Origin: Rhodoferax sp.
Lineage (GTDB): Bacteria > Pseudomonadota > Gammaproteobacteria > Burkholderiales > Burkholderiaceae_C
Length of the DNA stretch: 14,710 nt
Reading direction: 5' to 3'
Assembly (NCBI GenBank): GCA_020048255.1
Contig: JAIFMR010000025.1
Coordinates: 1-14,710 of the forward strand
Shown here: piece by piece, positions 7,660 to 14,710 of the stretch
How the letters are laid out: the number at the start of each line of letters is the position of its first letter
Position numbering within the stretch: the first letter of the stretch is position 1
The notes under the pieces: model-generated
Database searches by the model: none
Told to the model about the DNA's origin: nothing
Seen by the model: the letters and a program-made list of their open reading frames with translations, nothing else
Translations under genes and position numbers: made by a program

Positions 7660-8319
7660 TCAGACGGCCGCCAGCAGCCCAGGCAATTGCCCCATGTGAT
7701 CAAACACCCGGCTGGCACCGGCCTGCAGCAAGGGCGCGGCACCCGTGGGTTGCGGGCAGTAGGCCCAAACGCATGCCCCGGCGGCCACGCCCGCCGTGAT
7801 GCCCACGGTGGTGTCTTCAATCACCAAGCACTGTTCACCCGGTACCGTCAGTTGGGCCGCAGCGGCCAGATAGACGTCGGGAGCGGGTTTGGACCTGGGC
7901 ATCTCGTGCCCACTGAACACCCGGCCGGCAAAGTAGCTCATCAAACCCACCTGGTTCAGCATCATCTCCACCTTGAAACGATCAGCGCCTGACGCGCAGG
8001 CGATTTGCCCGCCAGTGTGCGAAAAAGCCGCCTGCACAGCCGCCTGCGCGCCGGGAATGATCTGCAACTGCTCACGCAGAGCCTGATTGCGTCGCTGGTA
8101 AAAAGTCTGCAGCCAGGCCTCGGTCAACGGCTGCCCAGTGCGGGACTCAATCGTTAAACGCTCCTCACGCACGGTTTTGCCAATAAAGTAGCCCATGCAC
8201 TCGGCCAGCGTCATGGACCAACCGGCTTCGTCCAGCAGGTCGCGCAGCACGCCACAGGTCAGGGCCTCACTGTCCACCAGCACGCCGTCACAGTCAAACA
8301 GGATTGCTTTGAATTTCAT
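7660..8319 (-). CDS. HAD-superfamily phosphatase (subfamily IA, phosphoglycolate phosphatase/beta-phosphoglucomutase-like)
   Basis: Cytoplasmic hydrolase that probably removes phosphate from a small phosphorylated metabolite; the substrate cannot be read from sequence. It is 219 residues with all four HAD motifs: DCDGVLVDS at 9-17 (nucleophile D9 and acid/base D11), S110 in ACASGAD, K144 in SKPAPDVY, and the metal-binding pair E168/D169 in VIEDTTVG. A helical cap lies between motifs I and II (residues ~19-85). The ATG at 8319 is forced by motif I lying only 9 residues in. No clear ribosome-binding site precedes it; its first two bases are the end of a repeat copy (8318-8368). It ends 70 bases before liuB on the same strand, so the two may be co-transcribed. 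Confidence 0.88.
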   Translation of the reverse strand: MKFKAILFDCDGVLVDSEALTCGVLRDLLDEAGWSMTLAECMGYFIGKTVREERLTIESRTGQPLTEAWLQTFYQRRNQALREQLQIIPGAQAAVQAAFSHTGGQIACASGADRFKVEMMLNQVGLMSYFAGRVFSGHEMPRSKPAPDVYLAAAAQLTVPGEQCLVIEDTTVGITAGVAAGACVWAYCPQPTGAAPLLQAGASRVFDHMGQLPGLLAAV

Positions 8320-8368
8320 AGCTATTGACGCTTATTCCACAGGGGCCAAAGGCACTTTTTATCGATAA
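8318..8368 (-). repeat. Copy of the ~51-base AGCTAT-type repeat at the start of the HAD gene
   Basis: On the minus strand it begins TTATCGATAAAAAGTGCC and ends AAGCGTCAATAGCTAT. By hand count it matches the copy at 12260-12310 at about 35 of 51 bases with no gaps (26 of 36 in the right-hand core). The terminal AGCTAT runs straight into the ATG of the HAD gene, so the gene's whole immediate leader is repeat sequence. Confidence 0.7.
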
Positions 8369-8392
8369 CCATCTACCCGTGTGCTGGACCGC

Positions 8393-9853
8393 TCAGCGGC
8401 GCCAGAACTGCGGAACAAACAGCACCATCACCGCCAGCAGTTCCAGCCGCCCGACCAGCATGCCAATGGTGCACACCCAGGTCTGAAAGTCATTGAGCGA
8501 GGCAAAACTGCCCGTTGGCCCTATGCTACCCAGCGCCAGCCCGATGTTGTTGACCGAAGCCACCACAGCCGACATGGCGCTCACCAAATCCATGCCACTG
8601 ATCAACAGCAGCATGGTCAACCCGATGTGGGTGGCTATAAAAATCAGCATGAAAGCCACCACCGAAGCCATGACCTGTGGCCCGATCACGGTACCCCCGA
8701 GCGTCACCGGATTGACCATGCGCGGGTGAATGGCCAGCACCAGTTCACGCCGGGCCTGCTTGAACAGCAAAATCATGCGCACCATCTTCATGCCTCCGCC
8801 GGTGGAACCCGCACAGGTGGCAAAACTGCCCAGCGCCAGCATCCAGAGCGGCGCGAACACCGGCCATTGCGAGTAGTCCTGCGTGGCATAACCTGTGGTG
8901 GTGGCGAACGACACCACATGAAACACCACCGCCCGCAGGGTGTGCCCCAACGAGTCATAGGTTTGCCCTTGCCACAAAACCACCGTCAAGACCAGCACCG
9001 ACCCCAGCAACACACCAAGGTAAGCACGCACCTCGGCGTCGCGCAGCAGCGACCGAAAGGATTTTGTTCGCCACACCACAAAATAACGCGCAAAACTCAC
9101 CCCCGCCAGCGTCATGAAGACGATGGCCACGCCCTCGATCAAAGGCGAATTGAAATACCCCAAGCTCGCGTCGTGCGGCGACAGGCCACCCAAGCCCATG
9201 GTGGAACACATGTGCATGAAGGCATCGGCCCAACTCATGCCGGCCCACCGGTAAGCCAGAAAACAAGCCGCTGAAAACACAAAGTAAACGCGCCACAGGC
9301 CGCGCGCGGTCTCGGCAATGCGTGGGGTGAGGCGGTCGTCCTTGATCGGGCCGGCGGCTTCTGCCTTGTAAAGCTGCACGCTGCCCAGCCCCAGCAGTGG
9401 CAACACCGCCACCACCAGCAAGATGATGCCCAGCCCGCCGAACAATTGCAGCAAACATCGCCACACATTCACCGACACCGGTAACCTGTCGAGCCCTGAC
9501 AAAATAGTGAAGCCCGTGGTGGTGAAACCACTCACCGCCTCAAAGTAGGCATCGGTCCAGCTCAGCCCCGGAATCGCCAGCATCAACGGCACCGCAGACA
9601 GCGCAGGCAATACCGACCACACCAGATTCACCAGCAAAAATCCGTCACGTGGCTGCAATTCGCGTCGCTGGCGCTGTGTCGCGGCCCATAAGGCCAGCCC
9701 CAGAGCCAAGCTCAGGGCAATGGACTCCATCCAAATGGCCTGCACGTCGACCGGGTCCAGCGCCAGCGCCCAGGCCAGGGGAATCAGAAAGAGGGCCGAA
9801 TAGCCAACCATGATCCGCGCCAGCACGTTCAGGACGGGAGAGAAAAAATCCAT
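8393..9853 (-). CDS. trkH: Trk-type potassium uptake protein TrkH
   Basis: Channel-like inner-membrane subunit of the Trk potassium uptake system, gated by TrkA. It is 486 residues from the ATG at 9853, beginning MDFFSPVLNVLARIM. The four pore-loop repeats are visible: SGFTTTGFT (108-116), CSTMGLGG (216-223), SFATTTGYATQD (315-326) and VNNIGLALG (434-442). The family ending GMLVGRLELLAVMVLFVPQFW is present, as are about ten membrane segments. GTG 9856 lies directly before the ATG; the ATG is preferred because AGG lies about 5 bases before it. It begins 6 bases after the trkA stop, a clear two-gene operon. The HAD phosphatase gene follows after 73 bases, most of it repeat sequence. Confidence 0.95.
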   Translation of the reverse strand: MDFFSPVLNVLARIMVGYSALFLIPLAWALALDPVDVQAIWMESIALSLALGLALWAATQRQRRELQPRDGFLLVNLVWSVLPALSAVPLMLAIPGLSWTDAYFEAVSGFTTTGFTILSGLDRLPVSVNVWRCLLQLFGGLGIILLVVAVLPLLGLGSVQLYKAEAAGPIKDDRLTPRIAETARGLWRVYFVFSAACFLAYRWAGMSWADAFMHMCSTMGLGGLSPHDASLGYFNSPLIEGVAIVFMTLAGVSFARYFVVWRTKSFRSLLRDAEVRAYLGVLLGSVLVLTVVLWQGQTYDSLGHTLRAVVFHVVSFATTTGYATQDYSQWPVFAPLWMLALGSFATCAGSTGGGMKMVRMILLFKQARRELVLAIHPRMVNPVTLGGTVIGPQVMASVVAFMLIFIATHIGLTMLLLISGMDLVSAMSAVVASVNNIGLALGSIGPTGSFASLNDFQTWVCTIGMLVGRLELLAVMVLFVPQFWRR

Positions 9854-9859
9854 CACAGC

Positions 9860-11245
9860 CTAGAAAAAAGTGGCTTTGAGCTCAAACAGCCGCTCCACGG
9901 CACGCAGCAGGCGTTTGCTGGGCACGAAGATGATGACGTGATCTTCGGGCTCAATCAGCAAGTCATGGTGCGGCATCAACACCTGGGCGGCGTCACCCAG
10001 CCCGCGCACCACCACACCAAAACGCGCGCCCTCAGGCAGCTCAACCTGATCGATGCGCTTGCCCACCAGACGAGACGAGCGCGCATCGCCGCGCGCCACA
10101 CCTTCAATCGCCTCGGCTGCCCCGCGACGCAGGCTGTGCACCGCGGCGACTGAACCCCGGCGCACGTGCACCAGCAGCTCGCCAATCACGGTTTGTGCCG
10201 GTGAAAACGTGATGTCGATGGCGCCGCCTTGCATCATCTCGGCATAGATGGGCCGGTTGATGAGCGCAATCACCCGGCGCGCGCCCAGGCGCTTGGCCAG
10301 CATCGAGGCCAGGATGTTGTCTTCGTCGTCGTTGGTCAGGGCGATGAACAAGTCCATTTCCTGCACGTTTTCATCGGTCAGCAGGTCTTCGTCGGTGGCG
10401 TCACCGGACAGCACCAGCATGTGGCTGGGCAACTCGCCAGCAATGTAGTCACAGCGCTTGCGGTCACGCTCAACCAGCTTGACATCGCATTTGCCCACCA
10501 AGCTACGTGCCAGTCGCAAACCCACCTTACCCCCACCAGCAATCATCACCCGACGCACTGGTCGATCGCCCTTGTGAATGACGCCCAAGACCAAGCGGAT
10601 GGTGGCTTTTTCGGCCAGCACAAACACCTCGTCACCTGGCAGCACCTTCGTCTGCGGACTGAGTTCGACCTCGGTGTCCTGCCGGTACACCGCAACCACG
10701 CGCATTTCCAGGTTGGGGAAATACGCCTTGAACTCGCCAATGGTGTGATTTACCAACAGGCCACCGCCATCGGCCCGCACCGCGATCAGGTAAGCCCGTC
10801 CCTCGGCAAACTTCAGAATCTGTAGGGCCTCTGGGTAGTCAATCAGCTGGTGCACGGTCTGCATCACCGACTCTTCGGGGCAAATCACGTGGTCCACACC
10901 AAAACCGCTGGTCAGCAGGTCGGAGCCATCCACAAACTCGGCCGAGCGCAAACGCGCAATGGTGGTTTGCACACCAAACTGACTCTTGGCGACCTTGCAG
11001 GCGATCAGGTTGGTTTCATCGAGCGAGGCGCAGGCAATGAACAGTTCGGCATCCGCAATCCCGGCGCTTTGTAATACCGAAGGCTGGATGCCGTTGCCCG
11101 GCACACCGCGCAGGTCCAACCGATCTTCCAAGGCCCGCAAGCGCTCGGGGTTGGGGTCGATGACCGTGATGTCGTTTTGCTCGGACACCAGGCTTTGAGC
11201 GACGCTTTCACCCACACGACCGGCACCCAGAATCAAAATACGCAT
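9860..11245 (-). CDS. trkA: Trk system potassium uptake protein TrkA (NAD-binding RCK regulator)
   Basis: Cytoplasmic regulatory ring that binds NAD(H)/nucleotides and gates TrkH. It is 461 residues, normal for the double-RCK form. The first Rossmann fold has GAGRVG (7-12) and the ribose-binding acidic D30 after ITVID, followed by a C-terminal RCK lobe with VLPGDEVFVLAE (201-212). The second unit starts VMIAGGGKVGLRLA (233-246), has GDATDEDLL (281-289), and ends with a second lobe containing LIEPEDHVIIFVP. The ATG at 11245 is preceded by GAGG at about 8 bases. A TATGAT hexamer 27 bases upstream (11272-11277) could be a -10 element, but no good -35 box was found. It lies directly upstream of trkH. 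Confidence 0.95.
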   Translation of the reverse strand: MRILILGAGRVGESVAQSLVSEQNDITVIDPNPERLRALEDRLDLRGVPGNGIQPSVLQSAGIADAELFIACASLDETNLIACKVAKSQFGVQTTIARLRSAEFVDGSDLLTSGFGVDHVICPEESVMQTVHQLIDYPEALQILKFAEGRAYLIAVRADGGGLLVNHTIGEFKAYFPNLEMRVVAVYRQDTEVELSPQTKVLPGDEVFVLAEKATIRLVLGVIHKGDRPVRRVMIAGGGKVGLRLARSLVGKCDVKLVERDRKRCDYIAGELPSHMLVLSGDATDEDLLTDENVQEMDLFIALTNDDEDNILASMLAKRLGARRVIALINRPIYAEMMQGGAIDITFSPAQTVIGELLVHVRRGSVAAVHSLRRGAAEAIEGVARGDARSSRLVGKRIDQVELPEGARFGVVVRGLGDAAQVLMPHHDLLIEPEDHVIIFVPSKRLLRAVERLFELKATFF

Positions 11246-11336
11246 GTAAAAGCCTCAAAAAATCTGCCCAAATCATAGCCGCGTCCCGGGGCCGTCTGGC
11301 GCCAGCTGGATGCAGATCGCACCGCGCGCTGCCCGC

Positions 11337-12269
11337 TCAGGCGTTGTGCACCCAGCCCCCGTCCGTGGTCGCCGCCCCCGAGCGCACCAAGTCGCTCACC
11401 AGCGCGTCCAGCCCCTGTTCAAACGAGGCCTCGCCAAACTGCAATTCAAACAGGTGCGAAAGGTAATGTGTGCCACGCGCCCAGGCCAGCAGGTCGGCGT
11501 AGGTCATGCGCTGGGCTTCCAGCAGCTTGAACTTGAGCAAGACCTTGGTGGCGTACTGAATGTGCCGTTCAGGATGCTGCGCAAACCCGTCCAGCCGCTG
11601 GCGCGCCACCACCAACGCTTGCGCGACATCGGCGAAGGCGGGACCATGGCCGGGGATCACCACGGCGGGCTGCAGCGATTCAATCAAATCCAGGGTATCG
11701 GCCACCTCGGCAAACGCATCGTCCCCGTCCAACTCCGGAAACACCACACCAAAGCCGCGCTGCCACAAGGCGTCCGCCGACACCAGCACGCGGCTGGCGG
11801 GCTCGAACAAAATCACCGAATGCGGGTCATGTCCGGGCGCAGCATGCACTTGCCACATCAAATCGCCCAGGCGTAGCTCGGCACCGGGCTGCAGCACATC
11901 GTCAAACCGAAACGCCGGGCAAATTTGCCCGGTGGGCGCGTAGCCCAGTGCGGCAGGATTCCAATGGCTGACGTGGTTTGCCTGGCCTGGCGGAATGAAG
12001 GTTCGCAGCTGCGGGTAAGCCGCCTGCAGCGTCGCGTTGCCACCACAATGGTCACTGTGCAGGTGGGTGTTGATCAACACATCGAGTGGACGCCCTTGCA
12101 GAGCCGCATCCAACAAGGCCAGAGTTTGCTGACTGTGGGTGTGGTAGCCGCTGTCAATCAGTGCGGCGCCTTCAGCACCCTGAATCAGGATGTTGTTGCT
12201 GGAGAGCCAGCCGCGCTCCAGCACGGTGAGGCCAACGGGCAGGACCACCGGTACTGCTTCTATAGACAA
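11337..12269 (-). CDS. Metallo-beta-lactamase-fold hydrolase
   Basis: Probable zinc-dependent hydrolase; the reaction is not predictable from sequence. From the TTG at 12269 it is 310 residues. The metal motif is NTHLHSDHCGG, giving H69, H71, D73 and H74; further ligands fit H146 (APGHDPHS), D166 (VSADAL) and H208 (IPGHGPA). A C-terminal helical extension (~225-290, with YADLLAWARGTHYLSHLFEL) resembles the tail of glyoxalase-II-like/LACTB2-like enzymes. The frame stays open to another TTG at 12296, but TTG 12269 has GGAGG six bases upstream and no comparable site precedes 12296. Both the GGAGG and the start codon lie inside a repeat copy. The gene follows the toxin-antitoxin pair and precedes trkA by about 90 bases; no functional link is evident. 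Confidence 0.85.
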   Translation of the reverse strand: MSIEAVPVVLPVGLTVLERGWLSSNNILIQGAEGAALIDSGYHTHSQQTLALLDAALQGRPLDVLINTHLHSDHCGGNATLQAAYPQLRTFIPPGQANHVSHWNPAALGYAPTGQICPAFRFDDVLQPGAELRLGDLMWQVHAAPGHDPHSVILFEPASRVLVSADALWQRGFGVVFPELDGDDAFAEVADTLDLIESLQPAVVIPGHGPAFADVAQALVVARQRLDGFAQHPERHIQYATKVLLKFKLLEAQRMTYADLLAWARGTHYLSHLFELQFGEASFEQGLDALVSDLVRSGAATTDGGWVHNA

Positions 12270-12310
12270 AATTGGCCTCCAGTCCTTATGAAACAAGCGG
12301 CAACAGCTAT
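12260..12310 (+). repeat. Copy of the ~51-base AGCTAT-type repeat at the start of the MBL hydrolase gene
   Basis: On the plus strand it begins CTATAGACAAAATTGGCCTCC and ends AAGCGGCAACAGCTAT. It matches the copies at 8318-8368 and 6730-6779 in the GCC, AAGCG/GCG, CAA and AGCT blocks at the same spacing. Orientation is opposite to the other two. The complement of CCTCC (12276-12280) gives the GGAGG ribosome-binding site of the neighbouring gene, and CAA (12267-12269) gives its TTG start. Confidence 0.7.
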
Positions 12311-12346
12311 CATTTAAGTATCGATCAACGAGCTACGGTGCATGCG

Positions 12347-12372
12347 TGTCGGCCACCAGGCTCAGGCCGACA
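12347..12372 (-). terminator. Perfect 8-base-pair stem-loop directly after the toxin stop codon
   Basis: TGTCGGCC and GGCCGACA (12347-12354 and 12365-12372) pair perfectly around a 10-base loop. On the minus strand the hairpin begins at the first base after the toxin TGA. It has no following T-run, so it may slow polymerase or protect the transcript end rather than act as a classical terminator. Confidence 0.4.
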
Positions 12373-12795
12373 TCAGCCTTCAAACCAGTCCGCCAACCGC
12401 AATCCGGCCAGACCAGCAAAGTCACGGGTGTTTCGCGTAACCAGGGTGATGCCGCGGGCTATGGCAATCGCCGCGATTTGACCGTCCACAAAGGGCAACA
12501 CCTGCCCCAGGGGCTCACGCTGCGCACGCAGTTCAGCGTGAATACGGGCCGCTTGGGCGTCATACGGCAGCACGGGCAGTTGGCCCGCCACGTCCTGCAC
12601 AAAACGACCAATGGCATCACGGCGCTGCCCAGCAGGCATGCGCAGCCAGCCAAAACGCAACTCATGCCACACGGGCGCGGCGATGGCTAGTTCACCTTGA
12701 TATCGGGTCAAATGAACCATCACCCCGGCGTTGGGCGTGGGTCGCGTGGACTCTGACAGCACGTTGGTATCGAGCAACCAGGCGATATCGCTCAC
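12373..12795 (-). CDS. vapC: PIN-domain toxin, VapC/FitB-like
   Basis: Predicted magnesium-dependent endoribonuclease toxin of a type II toxin-antitoxin pair; VapC enzymes usually cut tRNA or rRNA. It is 140 residues. The acidic active site is complete: D9 in LLDTNVLSE, E45 in WHELRFGW, D104 in FVDGQIAAIA, and D125 in TRNTRDF. The gene starts with GTG at 12795, overlapping the antitoxin stop by 4 bases (GTGA), the usual coupled arrangement. An 8-base-pair hairpin follows its stop directly. Composition does not differ obviously from its neighbours. The RNA target cannot be inferred. Confidence 0.92.
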   Translation of the reverse strand: MSDIAWLLDTNVLSESTRPTPNAGVMVHLTRYQGELAIAAPVWHELRFGWLRMPAGQRRDAIGRFVQDVAGQLPVLPYDAQAARIHAELRAQREPLGQVLPFVDGQIAAIAIARGITLVTRNTRDFAGLAGLRLADWFEG

Positions 12796-13073
12796 CAGGA
12801 AAACTCCCGAGCTGCGTCAAGTTGGCGCACCCCAGCAAATGGATCTTCCACCAACCCGGCCTGATCGGGGGTCAGATTGTGGGTTCGCCAGGCCTGGAGT
12901 TTTTCCGCAAAGCCAGTGGGCTTGCCACTCAGCCGTTGGTATTGCTCAAACGACATCAACACACCCGCCACCTGACCCCGGCGTGAGATGGAAAACGGCT
13001 GATCACCCGCCTCAACACGCCGCAGCGCCTGGGCCAACTGGGCGCGGGCTTCAGAAAACGGAAGTACTTGCAT
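12792..13073 (-). CDS. Phd/YefM-type antitoxin
   Basis: Antitoxin that should bind and neutralise the adjacent PIN toxin and repress its own operon. From the ATG at 13073 it is 93 residues. The N-terminal Phd/YefM DNA-binding fold covers MQVLPFSEARAQLAQALRRV through SISRRGQVAGVLMSFEQYQRL (1-48). The C-terminal ~40 residues (ending LVEDPFAGVRQLDAAREFSW) are the expected flexible toxin-binding tail. ATG 13073 is preferred over TTG 13079 because AGGAGG lies 7 bases before it. An inverted repeat directly upstream probably is its operator. Phd-type antitoxins paired with PIN toxins are well known, so this is a normal pairing. Confidence 0.9.
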   Translation of the reverse strand: MQVLPFSEARAQLAQALRRVEAGDQPFSISRRGQVAGVLMSFEQYQRLSGKPTGFAEKLQAWRTHNLTPDQAGLVEDPFAGVRQLDAAREFSW

Positions 13074-13085
13074 CGTCAACCTCCT

Positions 13086-13117
13086 TTAAATGTACTTTTG
13101 AGATGTACATTTTAAAC
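13086..13117. promoter_or_regulatory. Candidate autoregulatory operator of the toxin-antitoxin operon
   Basis: TTTAAATGTAC (13086-13096) and GTACATTTTAAA (13106-13117) form an inverted repeat around a 9-base spacer, with one unpaired T. The left arm touches the AGGAGG ribosome-binding site of the antitoxin gene, so bound protein would block both transcription and translation start. Its position and AT-rich palindrome match known Phd/YefM operators; binding itself is inferred. Confidence 0.6.
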
Positions 13118-13209
13118 TCATTGCACAAATGACGCGCTGGAACCAACGGGCTGACTTGGGGCAGTTGTTGGGCGTCAGAGGACGTTCGCGAAAAGTCACA
13201 CGCAGTCCG

Positions 13210-13908
13210 AAATTACTACGCACAGGCTGCCAGTGGAAGGCGCTCCCGGCTGAGCGCTAAGGCAGTGCCAGCGCAATCCATGCACGCTTCCTGGAATGGG
13301 AGAAGGCTGGTGTCTTTGAAGCCCTGTGGAAGCTCGGGCTTGCCGAATACGACGAATTTGAAGGCATCGCCTGGCGATGGCAAAGCATTGACGGGGCGAT
13401 GATGAAAGCGCCACTGGCGCAGCAAAGCGTTGGCCCCAACCCCACGGATCGGGGGAAAAAATGGGAGCAAGCGCCATATGCTGGTAGACGCTCGTGGCGT
13501 CCCGTTGTCGCTCGTCGTGACCGGAGCCAATCGGCATGATGTTTCGCAACTGGCGGCCGTTCTCGATGCCATCATGATTGAGCGACCCAGCCCGCCCATC
13601 AGGCGACACAAGCATTTGTGTGCTGATGCTGGTTATACAGGAGCGCCCGTTCTGAAGGTTATTGAGGAACATGGCTATATGCCCCATGTCAAAGGGCGAG
13701 GGCAAGAAGCTGTGAACTCAAACGCGATTCCGAAAAGAAGGCAAGGCGCTGGGTTGTCGAGGTGGTACACAGTTGGTTCAACCGATTCCGTAAGTTGCTC
13801 GTTCGATACGAGAAGCTTGACCGCAGCTTCCTCGCGCTCAACCACTTGGCGGCGTCCATCATGGCATTCCGAAAGATAAAGTCAGGCGAAAACACTATTT
13901 ACGGATAG
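13210..13908 (+). pseudogene. IS5-family transposase fragment with stop and frameshifts
   Basis: Recognisable DDE transposase pieces occur in order: KLLRTGCQWKALPAER, an in-frame TAA at 13258-13260 where F is expected, then GSASAIHARFLEWEKAGVFE and EGIAWRWQSIDGAMMKAP (first catalytic D). A +1 shift at the A6 run 13456-13461 leads into GKNGSKRHMLVDARGVPLSL and CADAGYTGAPV (second D). A second shift near 13712, where the expected EADELKRD motif has lost one base, leads to ELKRDSEKKARRWVVEVVHS (catalytic E) and ends IYG-stop at 13908. The shift at the A-run may be original, since some IS5 subgroups use slippage there; the TAA and the second shift are damage. The N-terminus is missing. Non-functional. 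Confidence 0.85.
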
Positions 13909-13913
13909 GTTCT
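13210..13913 (+). mobile_element. Decayed IS5-family insertion sequence, left end missing
   Basis: Remnant of an IS5-type element. The right end is probably near 13913, where GGATAGGTTCT follows the transposase stop; I take this as the inverted-repeat end. No matching AGAACCTATCC was found between 13080 and 13210, so the left terminal repeat and the first ~50 codons are gone. It lies between the toxin-antitoxin operon and gpmI and is the only plus-strand coding relic. Not expected to move by itself. Confidence 0.75.
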
Positions 13914-14003
13914 AAATGGCAGCTCCAGCTGCATTCCAGCCAGACAGTGCACACTTTCGCTCAAAAATTCCTGATCACGGCCACTGGCTACGGGGCTGTC
14001 AAT

Positions 14004-14710
<707 letters not shown>

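Noticed and set aside
8381..9274. Long plus-strand open frame antisense to trkH
   Set aside because: It is rich in H, Q, R and P, has no recognisable motif, and lies opposite a clear TrkH; this is a GC-rich shadow frame.
11288..11305. CTGGCGCCAG palindrome between the hydrolase gene and trkA as a terminator
   Set aside because: No T-run follows on the minus strand, and the palindrome has no room for a loop.
13118..13209. Spacer between the antitoxin operator and the transposase remnant, searched for a left inverted repeat or small gene
   Set aside because: No match to the right-end sequence and no coding signal were seen.
13919..13932. GCAGCTCCAGCTGC palindrome considered as the gpmI terminator
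   Set aside because: It is a short stem, followed by only three T residues and about 70 bases from the gpmI stop; not convincing.

Overview
The window looks like a GC-rich betaproteobacterial chromosome, most likely of the family Comamonadaceae (Rhodoferax/Polaromonas-like). I infer this from recalled protein resemblance, an XrtA/PEP-CTERM exopolysaccharide locus beside leucine-degradation genes, and short repeats ending in AGCTAT. No rRNA, tRNA or CRISPR array was seen. Every intact gene reads on the minus strand, so the biological order runs from high to low coordinates. The only plus-strand coding remnant is a decayed transposase.

Right edge to 11337: the 3' part of gpmI (phosphoglycerate mutase), then a truncated and frameshifted IS5-family remnant, then a Phd/YefM-type antitoxin and VapC-like PIN toxin pair with a candidate palindromic operator, then a metallo-beta-lactamase-fold hydrolase.

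Middle, 11245 to 5177: trkA and trkH (potassium uptake) lie 6 bases apart. A HAD phosphatase follows, then liuB (methylcrotonyl-CoA carboxylase carboxyltransferase subunit) and liuC (methylglutaconyl-CoA hydratase). liuC is broken by a deletion of about 28 bases that removes the conserved FCAGA loop and shifts the frame. The leucine pathway is incomplete here: no liuA, liuD or liuE is visible.

Left, 5180 to 1: a small membrane protein overlaps the liuC stop (ATGA), and an O-antigen-ligase-like polymerase or ligase overlaps that gene (TTGA). After a 190-base spacer with a possible terminator and a possible sigma-54 promoter come the XrtA-type sugar transferase and the start of the histidine kinase gene prsK. 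Together these suggest export-linked polysaccharide assembly under PrsK control, with the first genes of the block translationally chained to catabolic genes.

The least expected signal is a family of about 51-base repeats present three times. One copy spans the start region of the HAD gene, one supplies the apparent ribosome-binding site and start codon of the MBL hydrolase gene, and one appears to lie in frame inside liuB, encoding a linker. I found no convincing wholly new multi-gene system. The repeat family, the ligase with a large inserted module, and the liuC lesion are the items most worth checking.
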